DNA from: Actinophytocola oryzae
Lineage (GTDB): Bacteria; Actinomycetota; Actinomycetes; Mycobacteriales; Pseudonocardiaceae
Direction of reading: 5' to 3'
Assembly (NCBI RefSeq): GCF_004364325.1
Contig: NZ_SOCP01000008.1
Coordinates: forward strand, 310,001 to 374,000
DNA: 64,000 bases
Of this stretch, positions 33,570 to 42,835 are shown piece after piece. A model generated the notes under the pieces. That model was given only the letters and a program-made list of their open reading frames with translations, did not search any database and was not told where the DNA came from. The first letter of the stretch is position 1. Each line of letters opens with the position of its first letter. The position numbers were made by a program, and so were the translations under genes.

Positions 33570-34818
33570 CCGTGCCGATCGAGGTGGCCTGGGACTGCAT
33601 GGCCTTCGCGGCGGCGTCGGCCGTCTCGGTGCCCTTCGCGAGCTTCTCCAGCTCCGTGTCGACGGCCGCGGCGATCTGCTCCCACGTGGGGATGGCAGGC
33701 GGGGCCTTGGCCTTGTCGAGCTGGTCGCCGAACACCTTCAGCTGCGGGTCGCCCGCGAGGCTCTCGTCGTCCCACGCCGCCTGCACCGACGGCAGGTCCG
33801 AGACGGTCCCGTACCACTTCACCTGCACGTCGGGCTGCATCAGGTACGAGACGAACTTCCAGGCGGCGTCCCGGTTCTTGGAGTTCCTGAACACGGCCAT
33901 GTTGCTGCCGCCGATGAACGACGTGAAGTCACCTGAGCCGCTGGGCATCGGCCACAGGTCGAACTTGCCCTTGCCGCCGAGCTCGTTCAGCAGCCCGATG
34001 TGCCACGGACCGGACACGAACGCCCCGATCTCACCGGAGATGATCTTCGGCTCGGTCTCGCCCTCGCGCAGCCGGTCCCGAGTGGACAGTCCGCTGTCGT
34101 AGAAGGACTTGTAGTACTCCAGGGCCTGCACGGCCTCGGGACTGTCCAGGGTGAAGTTCTGGCCGTCGTGGATGTCACCGCCGTTCTGCCACACGAGCGG
34201 CATCACGGTCTGCCAGGCGCCCGTCTGGCCGGGCTGGAGGTAGATGCCCCACTTGGCGCCACCCTTGGCCTGCATGTCCTTCGCGGCCTGGAAAAGCTCG
34301 TTCCACGTCCTGGGAGAAGAGGAGATCCCGGCCTTCTCCGCGACGGCCTTGTTCACGTAGAGCAGCCGGGTCTCCACGTACCACGGCACGCTGTAGGAGG
34401 TGCCGTCCACGAGCCCCGTCTCCCAGGCGCCGGGGAAGAAGTCCTCCTTGCGCACGAAGTCCGGCGGCGTGACATCGAGGGCACCGGTCTTCGCGAACTC
34501 GCCGACCCAGGTCGTCCCGAGCATCGACACGTCCGGCGTGGCCTGCCCGGCGATCGCCGCGGCCAGCTTGTTGTGCGCGCCGTCCCACGGCACAGGCGTG
34601 ACGGACACCTTCGCGTCCGGGTTCTCCTTCATGAAGTCGTCGGCGAGCACCGACAGCTTCTCGCCCTCGGTGCCCATGGCCCAGACCGTGATCTCACCGG
34701 AGGCCTTGCCGGAGGCGACCGCGTCGCCCTGCTCCGGGCCTGCGCCCTCCGAGTCCCGCCCGCACGCCGACAGCGCGAGTGCCACCACCGCGAGCGCGGC
34801 CAGTAATCGCCTGGTCAT
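33562..34818 (-). CDS. Sugar ABC transporter substrate-binding lipoprotein
   Basis: 418 residues. Signal peptide with lipobox ALSAC (Cys about residue 19), then a family-1 extracellular binding protein: ITVWAMGTEGEKLSVLADDF, TPDVSMLGTTWVGEF, WPMPSGSGDFTSFIGG. ATG 34818 has GGGAGGT upstream and overlaps the lacI stop by 4 bases, so regulator and transporter are one transcript. Trp- and Tyr-rich patches fit an oligosaccharide ligand; identity unknown. Confidence 0.93.
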   Translation of the reverse strand: MTRRLLAALAVVALALSACGRDSEGAGPEQGDAVASGKASGEITVWAMGTEGEKLSVLADDFMKENPDAKVSVTPVPWDGAHNKLAAAIAGQATPDVSMLGTTWVGEFAKTGALDVTPPDFVRKEDFFPGAWETGLVDGTSYSVPWYVETRLLYVNKAVAEKAGISSSPRTWNELFQAAKDMQAKGGAKWGIYLQPGQTGAWQTVMPLVWQNGGDIHDGQNFTLDSPEAVQALEYYKSFYDSGLSTRDRLREGETEPKIISGEIGAFVSGPWHIGLLNELGGKGKFDLWPMPSGSGDFTSFIGGSNMAVFRNSKNRDAAWKFVSYLMQPDVQVKWYGTVSDLPSVQAAWDDESLAGDPQLKVFGDQLDKAKAPPAIPTWEQIAAAVDTELEKLAKGTETADAAAKAMQSQATSIGTGG

Positions 34819-35828
34819 GTCGTACCTCCCGATTCGTGGACCCCGCAACTGGTCCGCACCACCAGCCGTGTCGGCAGAACCGAACGGCGTGCCTGCGTAG
34901 GGGCCCCCTGGATCCGCTCGTCCAGCCAGCGGGCGGCGGTGGCGCCGAGCACACGCATGGACTGGTCGACGGTCGTGAGCCGCGCGTAGTGGGCGGCCAT
35001 GATGTCGTCCCACCCGGTGAGCGCCAGGTCGCCGGGCACCGACAACCCAAGATCCTCCGCAGCCCGCAGGGCCCCGAGCGCGACCTCGTCGTTGGCGCAC
35101 ACCAGGGCGTCAGGCCGGTCCCCGGACAGGAGCGTGCGCGCCGCGACATAACCGGCCCCGACGTCGAACACGCAGGGCGTCGGCTCAGGCACCCCGAGGC
35201 CACCGTCGGCGAGGGCCGCCCGGAAGCCGGCATAACGCCCGGCAACATCCGGCGACTCGCCCGGGTCGCCGAGAAACGCGAACGTCCGGTGCCCGTGCCC
35301 GAGCAGATGGGCGGTGAGTTCGCGGGCACTGCGCTCGTTGTCGGCGGTGACGGTGTCGACGAGCCCAACAGGCGTGCGGGCGAGGAGCACGAGCGGCAAC
35401 CCGGTGTCGGCGATCCGCGCGACGACCCGGTCGGGCACGGTCCGCCCCATGATCACCATGCCGTCGACCCGACCGGCCAACTCGAGAACGGCCTCCTCGG
35501 CGTTGGCGCGGCCGTTGGTGGCGAGGATCAGGACACTGCGCCCCAACTCGGCGACAACCTCTTCGTAACCGAGAACCACTTCGGCGTAGTAGGGCCCGGA
35601 AAGATCGGGAAAGACGATCCCGTTGGCGGCATGCGTCCCCTCGGCAAGCGCCCGCCCGGCACGACTGGGCCGAAAACGCAGCTCCTCGGCAACCTTCCGC
35701 ACCCGACGACGAGTGGGCGCCGCGACCAACTCGGAGTCCCGCAAGGCCCTGGACACGGTGGCAATGGACACCCCAGCCCGCGCGGCCACCTCGTAAATGG
35801 TGACCGGCCGCCGCCCCCGCCCCGACAT
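34815..35828 (-). CDS. LacI family transcriptional regulator
   Basis: 337 residues: HTH VTIYEVAARAGVSIATVSRAL at about 9-29, hinge helix SRAGRALAEG, then a periplasmic-binding-protein-like sensor (LGHGHRTFAFLGDPGESPDV, CANDEVALGALRAAEDLGL). First gene of the sugar operon; a canonical LacI operator core is 22 bases before the start codon, so it should repress its own operon until the sugar is present. Confidence 0.95.
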   Translation of the reverse strand: MSGRGRRPVTIYEVAARAGVSIATVSRALRDSELVAAPTRRRVRKVAEELRFRPSRAGRALAEGTHAANGIVFPDLSGPYYAEVVLGYEEVVAELGRSVLILATNGRANAEEAVLELAGRVDGMVIMGRTVPDRVVARIADTGLPLVLLARTPVGLVDTVTADNERSARELTAHLLGHGHRTFAFLGDPGESPDVAGRYAGFRAALADGGLGVPEPTPCVFDVGAGYVAARTLLSGDRPDALVCANDEVALGALRAAEDLGLSVPGDLALTGWDDIMAAHYARLTTVDQSMRVLGATAARWLDERIQGAPTQARRSVLPTRLVVRTSCGVHESGGTT

Positions 35829-35847
35829 CCCAGCTGCCTCCCGTCAT

Positions 35848-35866
35848 TGGAAGCGCTTACATTCCA
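35848..35866. promoter_or_regulatory. LacI-family operator before the sugar operon
   Basis: TGGAAGCGCTTACATTCCA with the perfect 8-bp core AAGCGCTT at 35851-35858. This is close to the TGGxAGCGCTxCCA type of actinomycete LacI sites. It sits between the lacI start and the likely promoter. Confidence 0.75.
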
Positions 35867-35879
35867 TTGCCTGAAGTTT

Positions 35880-36240
35880 TAACACGCATGTCAAGAAAAG
35901 CCACTCTCAGTGACCACCCCCCGAACAAGAGGAGCCCCGCTCACGAGCAAGAAGATGCGCCCACGCACCCCCAAGTGCGGCCTGGCAAGCAGGAACAAAG
36001 ATCACCGAGAAAGACCCCGCCGAACGAACGAACAGTCGGCACAACCACAAACATCACGAGCCGTCCCGAACACCGCCCGACACCAACCGAGCAGACAGGG
36101 CTTCCACGCAACACCGCGACTGAGCAGCAAGAACAGGCCCCACTCGCGAGCGAGCGGAGCGAGCCAATTAGACACAGCGAGCCAAACCAACACCGTGTCG
36201 GTGCGTGATGGTGCGTGATGGTGCGCGATAGGCTTCGAAC
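35880..36240. other. Non-coding stretch with a partial copy of the repeat family
   Basis: 434 bases separate lacI from ruvC. Overlapping short frames here lack ribosome sites and coding bias (many Asn/Thr/Arg runs). From about 36145 the sequence GCGAGCGAGCGGAGCGAGCCAATTAGACACAG repeats the end of the third 138-bp unit (15255-15283), and upstream CCACGCAACACC matches the degenerate units at 14350. The ruvC promoter must lie in the last 60 bases. Confidence 0.6.
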
Positions 36241-36263
36241 TGATGTTCTCGGGAAGCAGGACC

Positions 36264-36836
36264 ATGCGCGTGCTGGGGGTGGACCCCGGCCTCACCAGGT
36301 GTGGCATAGCCGTCGTGGACGGGTCGGTCGGTCGGAAGTTGACCTGCGTCGAGGTCGGTGTGGTCCGCACCCCGGTCGACGCCGACCTCTCCATCCGGCT
36401 CCTCGCCGTGGCCGACGCCGTCGAGAGCTGGCTCGACCGCCACAAGCCCGACGTCGTCGCGGTCGAGCGGGTGTTCAGCCAGTACAACGTCCGCACCGCC
36501 ATGGGCACCGCACAGGCGGGCGGTGTGGTGGCGCTCATGGCCGCCCGTCGAGGCCTCCGGGTCATGTTCCACACCCCCTCCGAGGTGAAGGCGGCCGTCA
36601 CCGGCTCGGGCCGTGCCGACAAGGCTCAGGTCACCGGTATGGTGACCAAACTGCTCGGGCTCGCCGAGCCGCCGAAGCCCGCCGACGCCGCCGACGCCCT
36701 GGCGATCGCCATCTGCCACGTCTGGCGCTCCCCGATGCGCGACCGGCTCGCGGAGGCCGAGGCCAAGGCCGCCGAGCTGGCCCGTAACCACAAGGCTCGC
36801 CTCGCCGCCGCCTCCAAGGGAAAGACAGCCAAATGA
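36264..36836 (+). CDS. ruvC: Holliday junction endodeoxyribonuclease RuvC
   Basis: 190 residues from ATG 36264 (MRVLGVDPGLTRCG is the usual family start; an ATG at 36243 adds seven residues). Catalytic acids: Asp in VDPG (residue 7), Glu in VAVERVF, and the Asp pair in KPADAADALAIA. Resolves four-way junctions moved by RuvAB. 4-base overlap with ruvA. The Ala/Lys-rich tail is typical of actinobacteria. Confidence 0.97.
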   Translation: MRVLGVDPGLTRCGIAVVDGSVGRKLTCVEVGVVRTPVDADLSIRLLAVADAVESWLDRHKPDVVAVERVFSQYNVRTAMGTAQAGGVVALMAARRGLRVMFHTPSEVKAAVTGSGRADKAQVTGMVTKLLGLAEPPKPADAADALAIAICHVWRSPMRDRLAEAEAKAAELARNHKARLAAASKGKTAK

Positions 36837-37429
36837 TCTCGCGCGTACGCGGCACGGTGCTCTCGGTCGGCCTTGACCACGTGGTCATCGAGGTCGGCGG
36901 CGTCGGCCTGATGGTCACCGCCACCCCGGCCACGCTCGCCACGCTGCGCACCGGCCACGAGGCGGCCCTCGAGACCACCCTCGTCGTCCGCGAGGACTCC
37001 CTGACGCTGTTCGGCTTCGCCGAGCCGCATGCCCGCGAGCTGTTCAACCTGCTGCTGACCGTCTCCGGCATCGGCCCGCGCATCGCCATGGCGACACTCG
37101 CCGTCCTCGACCCGAACCAGCTCCGCGCCGCGCTCGGCGAGGGCAACATCGCCGTCCTCACCCAGGTCCCCGGCATCGGCCGCAAGGGCGCGGAACGCCT
37201 GATCATCGAGCTGCGCGACAAGGTCGGGTCGCTCGCCGCCGTGACCGCGGAGTCCGTCGCGACCGGCAACGGGGCGGTGCGCGGCAGCGTCGTGGAGGCG
37301 CTGACCGGTCTCGGCTTCCCCGCCAAGCAGGCCGAGCAGGCCGTCGACGGCGTCCTCGCCGAGAACGGCACCTCCGACACGCCGACGGTGCTGCGCAGGG
37401 CGCTCGCGACCCTCGGCCGCAAGCGGTAG
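36833..37429 (+). CDS. ruvA: Holliday junction DNA helicase subunit RuvA
   Basis: 198 residues: OB domain beginning MISRVRGTVLSVGLDHVVIE, two helix-hairpin-helix motifs (LLTVSGIGPRIAMATL and LTQVPGIGRKGAERLI), a linker, and the C-terminal RuvB-binding helix bundle. Tetramer that binds the junction. Six bases before ruvB. Confidence 0.97.
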   Translation: MISRVRGTVLSVGLDHVVIEVGGVGLMVTATPATLATLRTGHEAALETTLVVREDSLTLFGFAEPHARELFNLLLTVSGIGPRIAMATLAVLDPNQLRAALGEGNIAVLTQVPGIGRKGAERLIIELRDKVGSLAAVTAESVATGNGAVRGSVVEALTGLGFPAKQAEQAVDGVLAENGTSDTPTVLRRALATLGRKR

Positions 37430-37435
37430 CCGGTC

Positions 37436-38533
37436 GTGCACGATGAGACCGTGACGGACCCGGACATGGACGGCGACTCGGTGGCCACCCCGGAGGTGCT
37501 GCCCGGCGACGACGAGGCGACGCTGCGCCCGAAGCGGCTCACCGAGTTCATCGGGCAGGAGCGGGTCCGAGAGCAGCTCGAACTGGTCCTCCAGGGCGCC
37601 GCGCAACGCGGGACGCCGCCGGACCACGTGCTGCTGGCCGGCCCGCCCGGCCTCGGCAAGACCAGCCTTGCCATGATCATCGCCGCCGAGATGGGCAGCG
37701 CGCTGCGCCTCACCTCCGGTCCGGCGCTGGAGCGGGCGGGCGACCTCGCCGCGATGCTGTCCAACCTCGTCGAGGGCGACGTGCTGTTCATCGACGAGAT
37801 CCACCGGATCGCGCGCCCCGCCGAGGAGATGCTGTACCTCGCGATGGAGGACTTCCGCGTCGACGTCGTGGTCGGCAAGGGCCCCGGCGCCACGAGCATC
37901 CCCCTCGAGATCGCGCCGTTCACGCTGGTCGGCGCCACGACCAGGTCGGGAACGCTGACCGGGCCGCTGCGTGACCGGTTCGGGTTCACCGCGCACATGG
38001 AGTTCTACTCGACCGAGGAGCTGGACCGGGTGGTGCGCAGGTCGGCCACGATCCTCGGCGTCGACCTGCGTGCCGACGGCGCAACGGAGATCGCGGGCCG
38101 CTCCAGGGGCACGCCCCGCATCGCGAACCGGCTGCTGCGCCGCGTCCGCGACTTCGCGGAAGTCCGCGCCGACGGCGTCGTGACCAGGGACGTGGCGCGT
38201 GCGGCGCTCGAGGTCTACGACGTCGACGAGCTGGGGCTCGACCGTCTCGACCGGGCCGTGCTCGGCGCGCTGGTGCGCTCGTTCGGCGGTGGTCCGGTCG
38301 GCGTCTCGACGCTGGCTGTCGCGGTCGGCGAGGAAGCAAGTACGGTGGAGGAGGTGTGCGAGCCCTACCTGGTGCGGGCCGGGATGCTCGCGAGGACGCC
38401 TCGGGGCCGAGTGGCCACCGCGTCGGCATGGTCCCATTTGGGGCTTATGCCCCCGGTTAACGCTCCCGGTCTGATGGCACCTACGCTGTTCGGCAGCGAC
38501 ATCGACAGTGATGCCGCACACACTGCGGACTAG
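37436..38533 (+). CDS. ruvB: Holliday junction branch-migration ATPase RuvB
   Basis: 365 residues. FIGQERVREQLE, Walker A GPPGLGKTS (about residue 69), Walker B FIDEIHR, sensor-1 GATTRSG, arginine finger in LRDRFG, C-terminal winged helix. GTG start at 37436; an in-frame GTG at 37451 is also possible. Completes the ruvCAB operon; yajC follows 20 bases later, so protein-export genes may be cotranscribed. Confidence 0.97.
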   Translation: MHDETVTDPDMDGDSVATPEVLPGDDEATLRPKRLTEFIGQERVREQLELVLQGAAQRGTPPDHVLLAGPPGLGKTSLAMIIAAEMGSALRLTSGPALERAGDLAAMLSNLVEGDVLFIDEIHRIARPAEEMLYLAMEDFRVDVVVGKGPGATSIPLEIAPFTLVGATTRSGTLTGPLRDRFGFTAHMEFYSTEELDRVVRRSATILGVDLRADGATEIAGRSRGTPRIANRLLRRVRDFAEVRADGVVTRDVARAALEVYDVDELGLDRLDRAVLGALVRSFGGGPVGVSTLAVAVGEEASTVEEVCEPYLVRAGMLARTPRGRVATASAWSHLGLMPPVNAPGLMAPTLFGSDIDSDAAHTAD

Positions 38534-38553
38534 GTACTCACGGACGGAAGAAC

Positions 38554-38952
38554 ATGGACCTCATTCCCCTGCTCCTGATGTTCGGGCTGCTGGGCGTCAT
38601 GATGTACTTCATGACCCGGCGGCAGCGCAGGGCACAGGAGCAGCAGGCAAAGCTCCAGAACTCGCTGGATGTCGGCGACCGGGTGATGACCACCTCCGGC
38701 CTCTACGGCACGATCACCGACTCCGACGACGCCACGACCGTGACGCTCGAGATCGCCCCCGGTGTCGAGACCGAGTGGCTGCGTGCGGCGGTGCGCGAGA
38801 AGGTCGGACCGGTCGAGGAGCTCGACGAGGACATCGAGGACGACGACCTCGTGGCCGCCGACGACGTGCCTGCGACCGTTGTCGACGCCGAGACCAACGA
38901 GCCCGTCGTCAAGAAGGACGATGCCGAGCTCGGGTCCGGCAAGCAGAAGTAG
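38554..38952 (+). CDS. yajC: Preprotein translocase accessory subunit YajC
   Basis: 132 residues: one N-terminal membrane helix (LIPLLLMFGLLGVMMYFM), then QRRAQEQQAKLQNSLDVGDRVMTTSGLYG, the YajC signature, and an acidic tail rich in Asp/Glu that is longer than in E. coli. Part of the SecDF-YajC complex; ATG start, followed by secD and secF. Confidence 0.95.
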   Translation: MDLIPLLLMFGLLGVMMYFMTRRQRRAQEQQAKLQNSLDVGDRVMTTSGLYGTITDSDDATTVTLEIAPGVETEWLRAAVREKVGPVEELDEDIEDDDLVAADDVPATVVDAETNEPVVKKDDAELGSGKQK

Positions 38953-39011
38953 CTCCGTGCGTGAGCGTGACGTGACCGTGTGACACCGGCCTCACGTCGC
39001 GCCAGGTACGC

Positions 39012-39048
39012 TGCGCCCTCACCCACACGTGTTACGGGTGCGGGCGCA
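39012..39048 (+). other. Stem-loop in the secD leader
   Basis: TGCGCCC-T-CACCC (39012-39024) pairs with GGGTG-C-GGGCGCA (39036-39048), a 12-bp stem with one mismatch and an 11-base loop ACACGTGTTAC that is itself nearly palindromic. It is in the 154-base gap between yajC and secD, so it could attenuate or stabilise secDF mRNA, or end a shorter ruv-yajC transcript. Confidence 0.5.
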
Positions 39049-39106
39049 GTTCCGTGACCAGAACACGCGCGCCCACCCCTGTTAGTTCCGAGGAGATCGA
39101 CCGACC

Positions 39107-41026
39107 GTGGCCTCATCCGCCGGGCAGATCCGCCCAGGGCGCTACCTCGCGTTCTTCCTGTTCATCGTGGTTCTGCTGTACGGCCTGATGTTCGGGACAG
39201 GTGATCACAAGCCGACCCCGAAGCTCGGCATCGACCTCCAGGGCGGCACGCGGGTCACGCTGACCGCACGCACCCTCAACGGCGACGCGCCGTCGAAGGA
39301 GGCCCTCGACCAGGCCCGGCAGATCATCGAGAACCGCGTGAACGGCATCGGTGTGACCGGTACCGAGGTAGTGCTGGACGGCAGCAACATCATCATCACC
39401 GTGCCGGGCGAGGAGGGTGACCAGGCCAAGAACCTCGGTCAGACCGCCCAGCTCCGCTTCCGCGCGGTGGTCGGGCAGCCGGAGGCCGCGCAGCAGCCGC
39501 CGCCGACCGACCAGTCGACCGAGCCGTCGACCCCGCCGTCGGACGGGTCCACCCCGCCGTCGGACGGTTCGACCCCCTCGACCGACCCGTCGGCACCGCC
39601 GTCCGCCGGCGAGAACACCGGCACCAACCCGCAGGGCAGGCCCGCGCCCGCGGTCGCGGGGCAGCCGGGCACCACGGACCCGGCGCCGCCGTCGACGGAC
39701 CCGTCCGCGCCGCCTGCGAGCGACTCCGCGGCACCGCCGTCGGAGGGGGCCGACCCGTCCCAGGAGACGCTCGACAACCCGCTGGCGGCCTGCGCCCAGT
39801 ACCAGACCGACGTCGAGGTGCACTCCGGCGACGTGAAGGCGGGGCGGGAAAGCAAGATCACCACCTCGAACCTGATCAAGCTGGGTCGTGCCTGCAGGCA
39901 GAACCAGTACCTCGTGCCCAGCGCCGAGGCCGCGACCGACCAGAACGCGCAGCAGGCCGCCCAGCAGTCCCAGCAGGCCGCGATGGCCGCGCTCGACTGC
40001 TCGCAGCCGGACCCGCTGGTCGGCAACGACGACCGCAACAAGCCGCTGGTCGCGTGTGACCAGACGGGCACGGCCAAGTACGTCCTCGGCCCGACCTTCC
40101 TCGACGGCACCGACATCTCCGACGCGGGCTCCGCGCCGGACCCGCAGGGTGTCGGCTACGTCGTGACGCTGGACTTCAACAGCGACGGCGGCAAGATCTG
40201 GGCCGACTACACCGCGGCGCACATCCAGGAGTCGGCCGCGTTCGTGCTCGACACCCAGGTGGTGTCCGCGCCACAGATCCAGGGCGCCATCACCGGTCAG
40301 ACGCAGATCACCGGCGGCAGCCAGGGCGGGTTCTCCTCGCAGGAGGCCAAGGACCTCTCCGACGTGCTGAAGTACGGCTCGCTGCCGCTGTCGTTCGACT
40401 CCTCGGAGGCGGAGACGGTGTCCGCGACGCTGGGCCTCGCGTCGCTCAAGGCCGGTCTGATCGCCGGCGCGCTCGGCCTGCTGCTGGTGTTCGTGTACTG
40501 CCTGGTCTACTACCGGATGCTCGGCTTCCTGACGATGCTGTCGCTGGCGCTGTCCGCGGTCATCGTGTTCGCGGTGCTGGTGCTGCTCGGCAGGTGGATC
40601 GGGTTCTCGCTGGACCTCGCGGGTGTCGCGGGCTTCATCGTGGCCATCGGTATCACGGCCGACTCGTTCGTGATCTTCTTCGAACGTCTGAAAGACGAGA
40701 TACGCGAGGGCAGGACGTTCCGGTCGGCGGTGCCACGGGCGTGGGTGCGTGCCAGGCGGACGATCCTGTCGGCCGACGCGGTCATGTTCCTGGCCGCGGG
40801 CGTGCTGTACGTGCTCGCGGTCGGTACGGTCCGAGGCTTCGCCTTCACCCTGGGCATGTCGACGGTGCTGGACCTGATCGTGGTGTTCTTCGTGACGCAC
40901 CCGCTCGTGGTGCTGGCCTCGCGGTCGAAGTTCCTGTCCAGGCCGAGCATGTCGGGTCTCGGCGCGGTACAGCGCCAGGCGACCGAGCGTCGGGCGACCA
41001 CCCGTACCGTGGCGAAGGAGGTGTGA
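39107..41026 (+). CDS. secD: Protein translocase subunit SecD
   Basis: 639 residues. N-terminal helix, LGIDLQGGTRVTL, periplasmic P1 domain, then six-helix RND-type region from about 450 with KAGLIAGALGLLLVFVYCLVYYRMLG (residues about 449-474) and TADSFVIFFERLKDE. Uses the proton gradient to finish export. A Pro/Ser/Thr/Asp-rich insert of roughly 90 residues (about 122-215; TPPSDGSTPPSDGSTPSTD) interrupts the external P1 domain; similar but often shorter inserts exist in other actinobacteria. Confidence 0.96.
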   Translation: MASSAGQIRPGRYLAFFLFIVVLLYGLMFGTGDHKPTPKLGIDLQGGTRVTLTARTLNGDAPSKEALDQARQIIENRVNGIGVTGTEVVLDGSNIIITVPGEEGDQAKNLGQTAQLRFRAVVGQPEAAQQPPPTDQSTEPSTPPSDGSTPPSDGSTPSTDPSAPPSAGENTGTNPQGRPAPAVAGQPGTTDPAPPSTDPSAPPASDSAAPPSEGADPSQETLDNPLAACAQYQTDVEVHSGDVKAGRESKITTSNLIKLGRACRQNQYLVPSAEAATDQNAQQAAQQSQQAAMAALDCSQPDPLVGNDDRNKPLVACDQTGTAKYVLGPTFLDGTDISDAGSAPDPQGVGYVVTLDFNSDGGKIWADYTAAHIQESAAFVLDTQVVSAPQIQGAITGQTQITGGSQGGFSSQEAKDLSDVLKYGSLPLSFDSSEAETVSATLGLASLKAGLIAGALGLLLVFVYCLVYYRMLGFLTMLSLALSAVIVFAVLVLLGRWIGFSLDLAGVAGFIVAIGITADSFVIFFERLKDEIREGRTFRSAVPRAWVRARRTILSADAVMFLAAGVLYVLAVGTVRGFAFTLGMSTVLDLIVVFFVTHPLVVLASRSKFLSRPSMSGLGAVQRQATERRATTRTVAKEV

Positions 41027-41027
41027 C

Positions 41028-42314
41028 GTGGCTGCCAACGAGACCGTGAGCGACACGAAGGCGCCCGCTGCCAAGAAGAAGGACGGCGTCTTCCACCGGC
41101 TCTACACCGGCACCGGCGCGTTCGACGTGGTCGGCAAGCGCAAGCGCTGGTATCTCTTCTTCGCGGTCCTGATCCTCGTCTGTGTCTCGTCGTTCTTCAT
41201 CCGGGGCTTCAACCTCGGGATCGACTTCACCGGCGGCACCCGGATCTCGCTGCCCGCGCAGGGTGAGAGCGGCCAGATCAGCATGACGCAGATCGAGGAC
41301 GTCTTCAGCGACACCCTCGGCTTCGACCCCGCCGCGACGCAGACGGTGGGCACCGGCGACGCGGCGACCATCCAGATCCGGTCGGAGCCGCTGGACAACG
41401 CCCAGGTGGTGAAGCTGAAGGCGGCGCTGTTCGACCGCTTCCAGCCGCTGAACGCCGCGGGACAGCCGAGTGACCGGGCCATCAGCGACAGCGCGGTGAG
41501 CGCGTCGTGGGGCGGGGAGATCTCACAGCAGGCGTTGATCGCGCTGGCCGTGTTCCTCGTGCTCGTGACGATCTTCCTGGCGTTGTACTTCGAGAAATGG
41601 ATGGCGGTCGCGGCGCTCGTCGCCCTGATCCACGACATCGTGGTGACGGCGGGCGTGTACTCGCTCGTCGGCTTCGAGGTGACCCCGGCGACCGTCATCG
41701 GTCTGTTGACGATCCTCGGTTTCTCGCTGTACGACACGGTGGTGGTGTTCGACAAGATCAAGGAGAACACCCGGGGCCTGCTCGGCCTGACGCGTCGTAC
41801 GTACGCCGAGGCCGCGAACCTCGCGCTGAACCAGACGCTGATGCGTTCGATCAACACCTCGCTGATCGCCGTGCTGCCGGTACTGGGCCTGCTGGTCGTC
41901 GGCGTCGGCCTGCTGGGTGTCGGCACCCTGCAGGACCTGGCGCTCGTGCAGCTGACCGGCATCATCGCCGGCGCGCTGTCGTCGATCGCGCTGGCCACGC
42001 CGGTGCTGGTGGACCTGAAGATGCGTGAGCCGAAGTTCAAGCAGCAGGCCGCCCGCGTGAAGGCCCGTCGCGAGAACCTCGCACGCAAGTCCGCCGAGCG
42101 CGACGCGTCCACGGCCCCCGCCGTGGCCGCCGTGGAGGACGACGACCTGCCGATGACGGACGACGAGTCGCTGGACGCCGAGCTGCGTCAGGAGCGCGCG
42201 ATGGCTGCCGCCAGCAGCGTGCCGACCCGCAACCAGAAGGCAGTGGAGGCACAGCGCCGGGCACGTCCCACGGGCAAGCACCCGGGGCGTCCGTCAGGCA
42301 AACGCCGCCGGTGA
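41028..42314 (+). CDS. secF: Protein translocase subunit SecF
   Basis: 428 residues, six helices. FNLGIDFTGGTRISL early, then TPATVIGLLTILGFSLYDTVVVFDKIKEN and LNQTLMRSINTSL, all family signatures. GTG start one base after secD. C-terminal about 110 residues are charged and cytoplasmic (ARVKARRENLARKSAERDA ... basic end SGKRRR), longer than E. coli SecF. Overlaps apt by 4 bases. Confidence 0.96.
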   Translation: MAANETVSDTKAPAAKKKDGVFHRLYTGTGAFDVVGKRKRWYLFFAVLILVCVSSFFIRGFNLGIDFTGGTRISLPAQGESGQISMTQIEDVFSDTLGFDPAATQTVGTGDAATIQIRSEPLDNAQVVKLKAALFDRFQPLNAAGQPSDRAISDSAVSASWGGEISQQALIALAVFLVLVTIFLALYFEKWMAVAALVALIHDIVVTAGVYSLVGFEVTPATVIGLLTILGFSLYDTVVVFDKIKENTRGLLGLTRRTYAEAANLALNQTLMRSINTSLIAVLPVLGLLVVGVGLLGVGTLQDLALVQLTGIIAGALSSIALATPVLVDLKMREPKFKQQAARVKARRENLARKSAERDASTAPAVAAVEDDDLPMTDDESLDAELRQERAMAAASSVPTRNQKAVEAQRRARPTGKHPGRPSGKRRR

Positions 42315-42832
42315 CGTCGCTGGACGACGCTCTGGCGCTGGTTCGCACGGTCCCGGACTTCCCCTCAGCCGGGGTGTTGTTCCGGGACCTGAACCCGTTG
42401 TTCGCGTCCGCGCCGGCGTTCAGGGCGGTCATCGACGAGATGGCCGCCCAGTTGCCCGCGGACGTGACCGTGATAGCGGCGGTCGAGGCGAGGGGCTTCC
42501 TGCTGGGTGCCGCGCTGGCGGTGACCACAGGCCTGTCCCTGATCCCGATCCGCAAGCCGGGCAAGCTCCCGGCGGTCGCGGACCGGGTCGACTACGCACT
42601 GGAGTACGGCAAGGCCACCCTGGAGCTGCCGGCCGACGTGCTGCCGGCGGGAGCCCAGGTGGCGGTGGTCGACGACGTGCTGGCGACCGGTGGCACGGTG
42701 GACGCCACCTGCCAGCTGGTCGAACGCGCGGGCGCCACGGTCTCGGTGGTGTCGGTCGTGCTGGAGCTGGGCGCGCTCGGCGGCCGGGACCGCCTGGCCG
42801 GCCGCAAGCTCCACACCCTCCAGACCATCTGA
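42311..42832 (+). CDS. apt: Adenine phosphoribosyltransferase
   Basis: 173 residues. PRPP-binding motif VAVVDDVLATGGT (about residues 117-129), N-terminal VPDFPSAGVLFRDLNPL, and IPIRKPGKLP flexible loop. Salvages adenine to AMP in the cytoplasm. GTG start overlaps the secF stop; order secF-apt-relA is conserved in mycobacteria, though two extra genes precede relA here. Confidence 0.96.
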   Translation: MTSLDDALALVRTVPDFPSAGVLFRDLNPLFASAPAFRAVIDEMAAQLPADVTVIAAVEARGFLLGAALAVTTGLSLIPIRKPGKLPAVADRVDYALEYGKATLELPADVLPAGAQVAVVDDVLATGGTVDATCQLVERAGATVSVVSVVLELGALGGRDRLAGRKLHTLQTI

Positions 42833-42835
42833 GCC

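Noticed and set aside
35867..36218. Two overlapping 100-residue frames before ruvC
   Set aside because: Low-complexity Arg/Thr/Asn/Pro composition, no start signal, and they run into a dispersed repeat.
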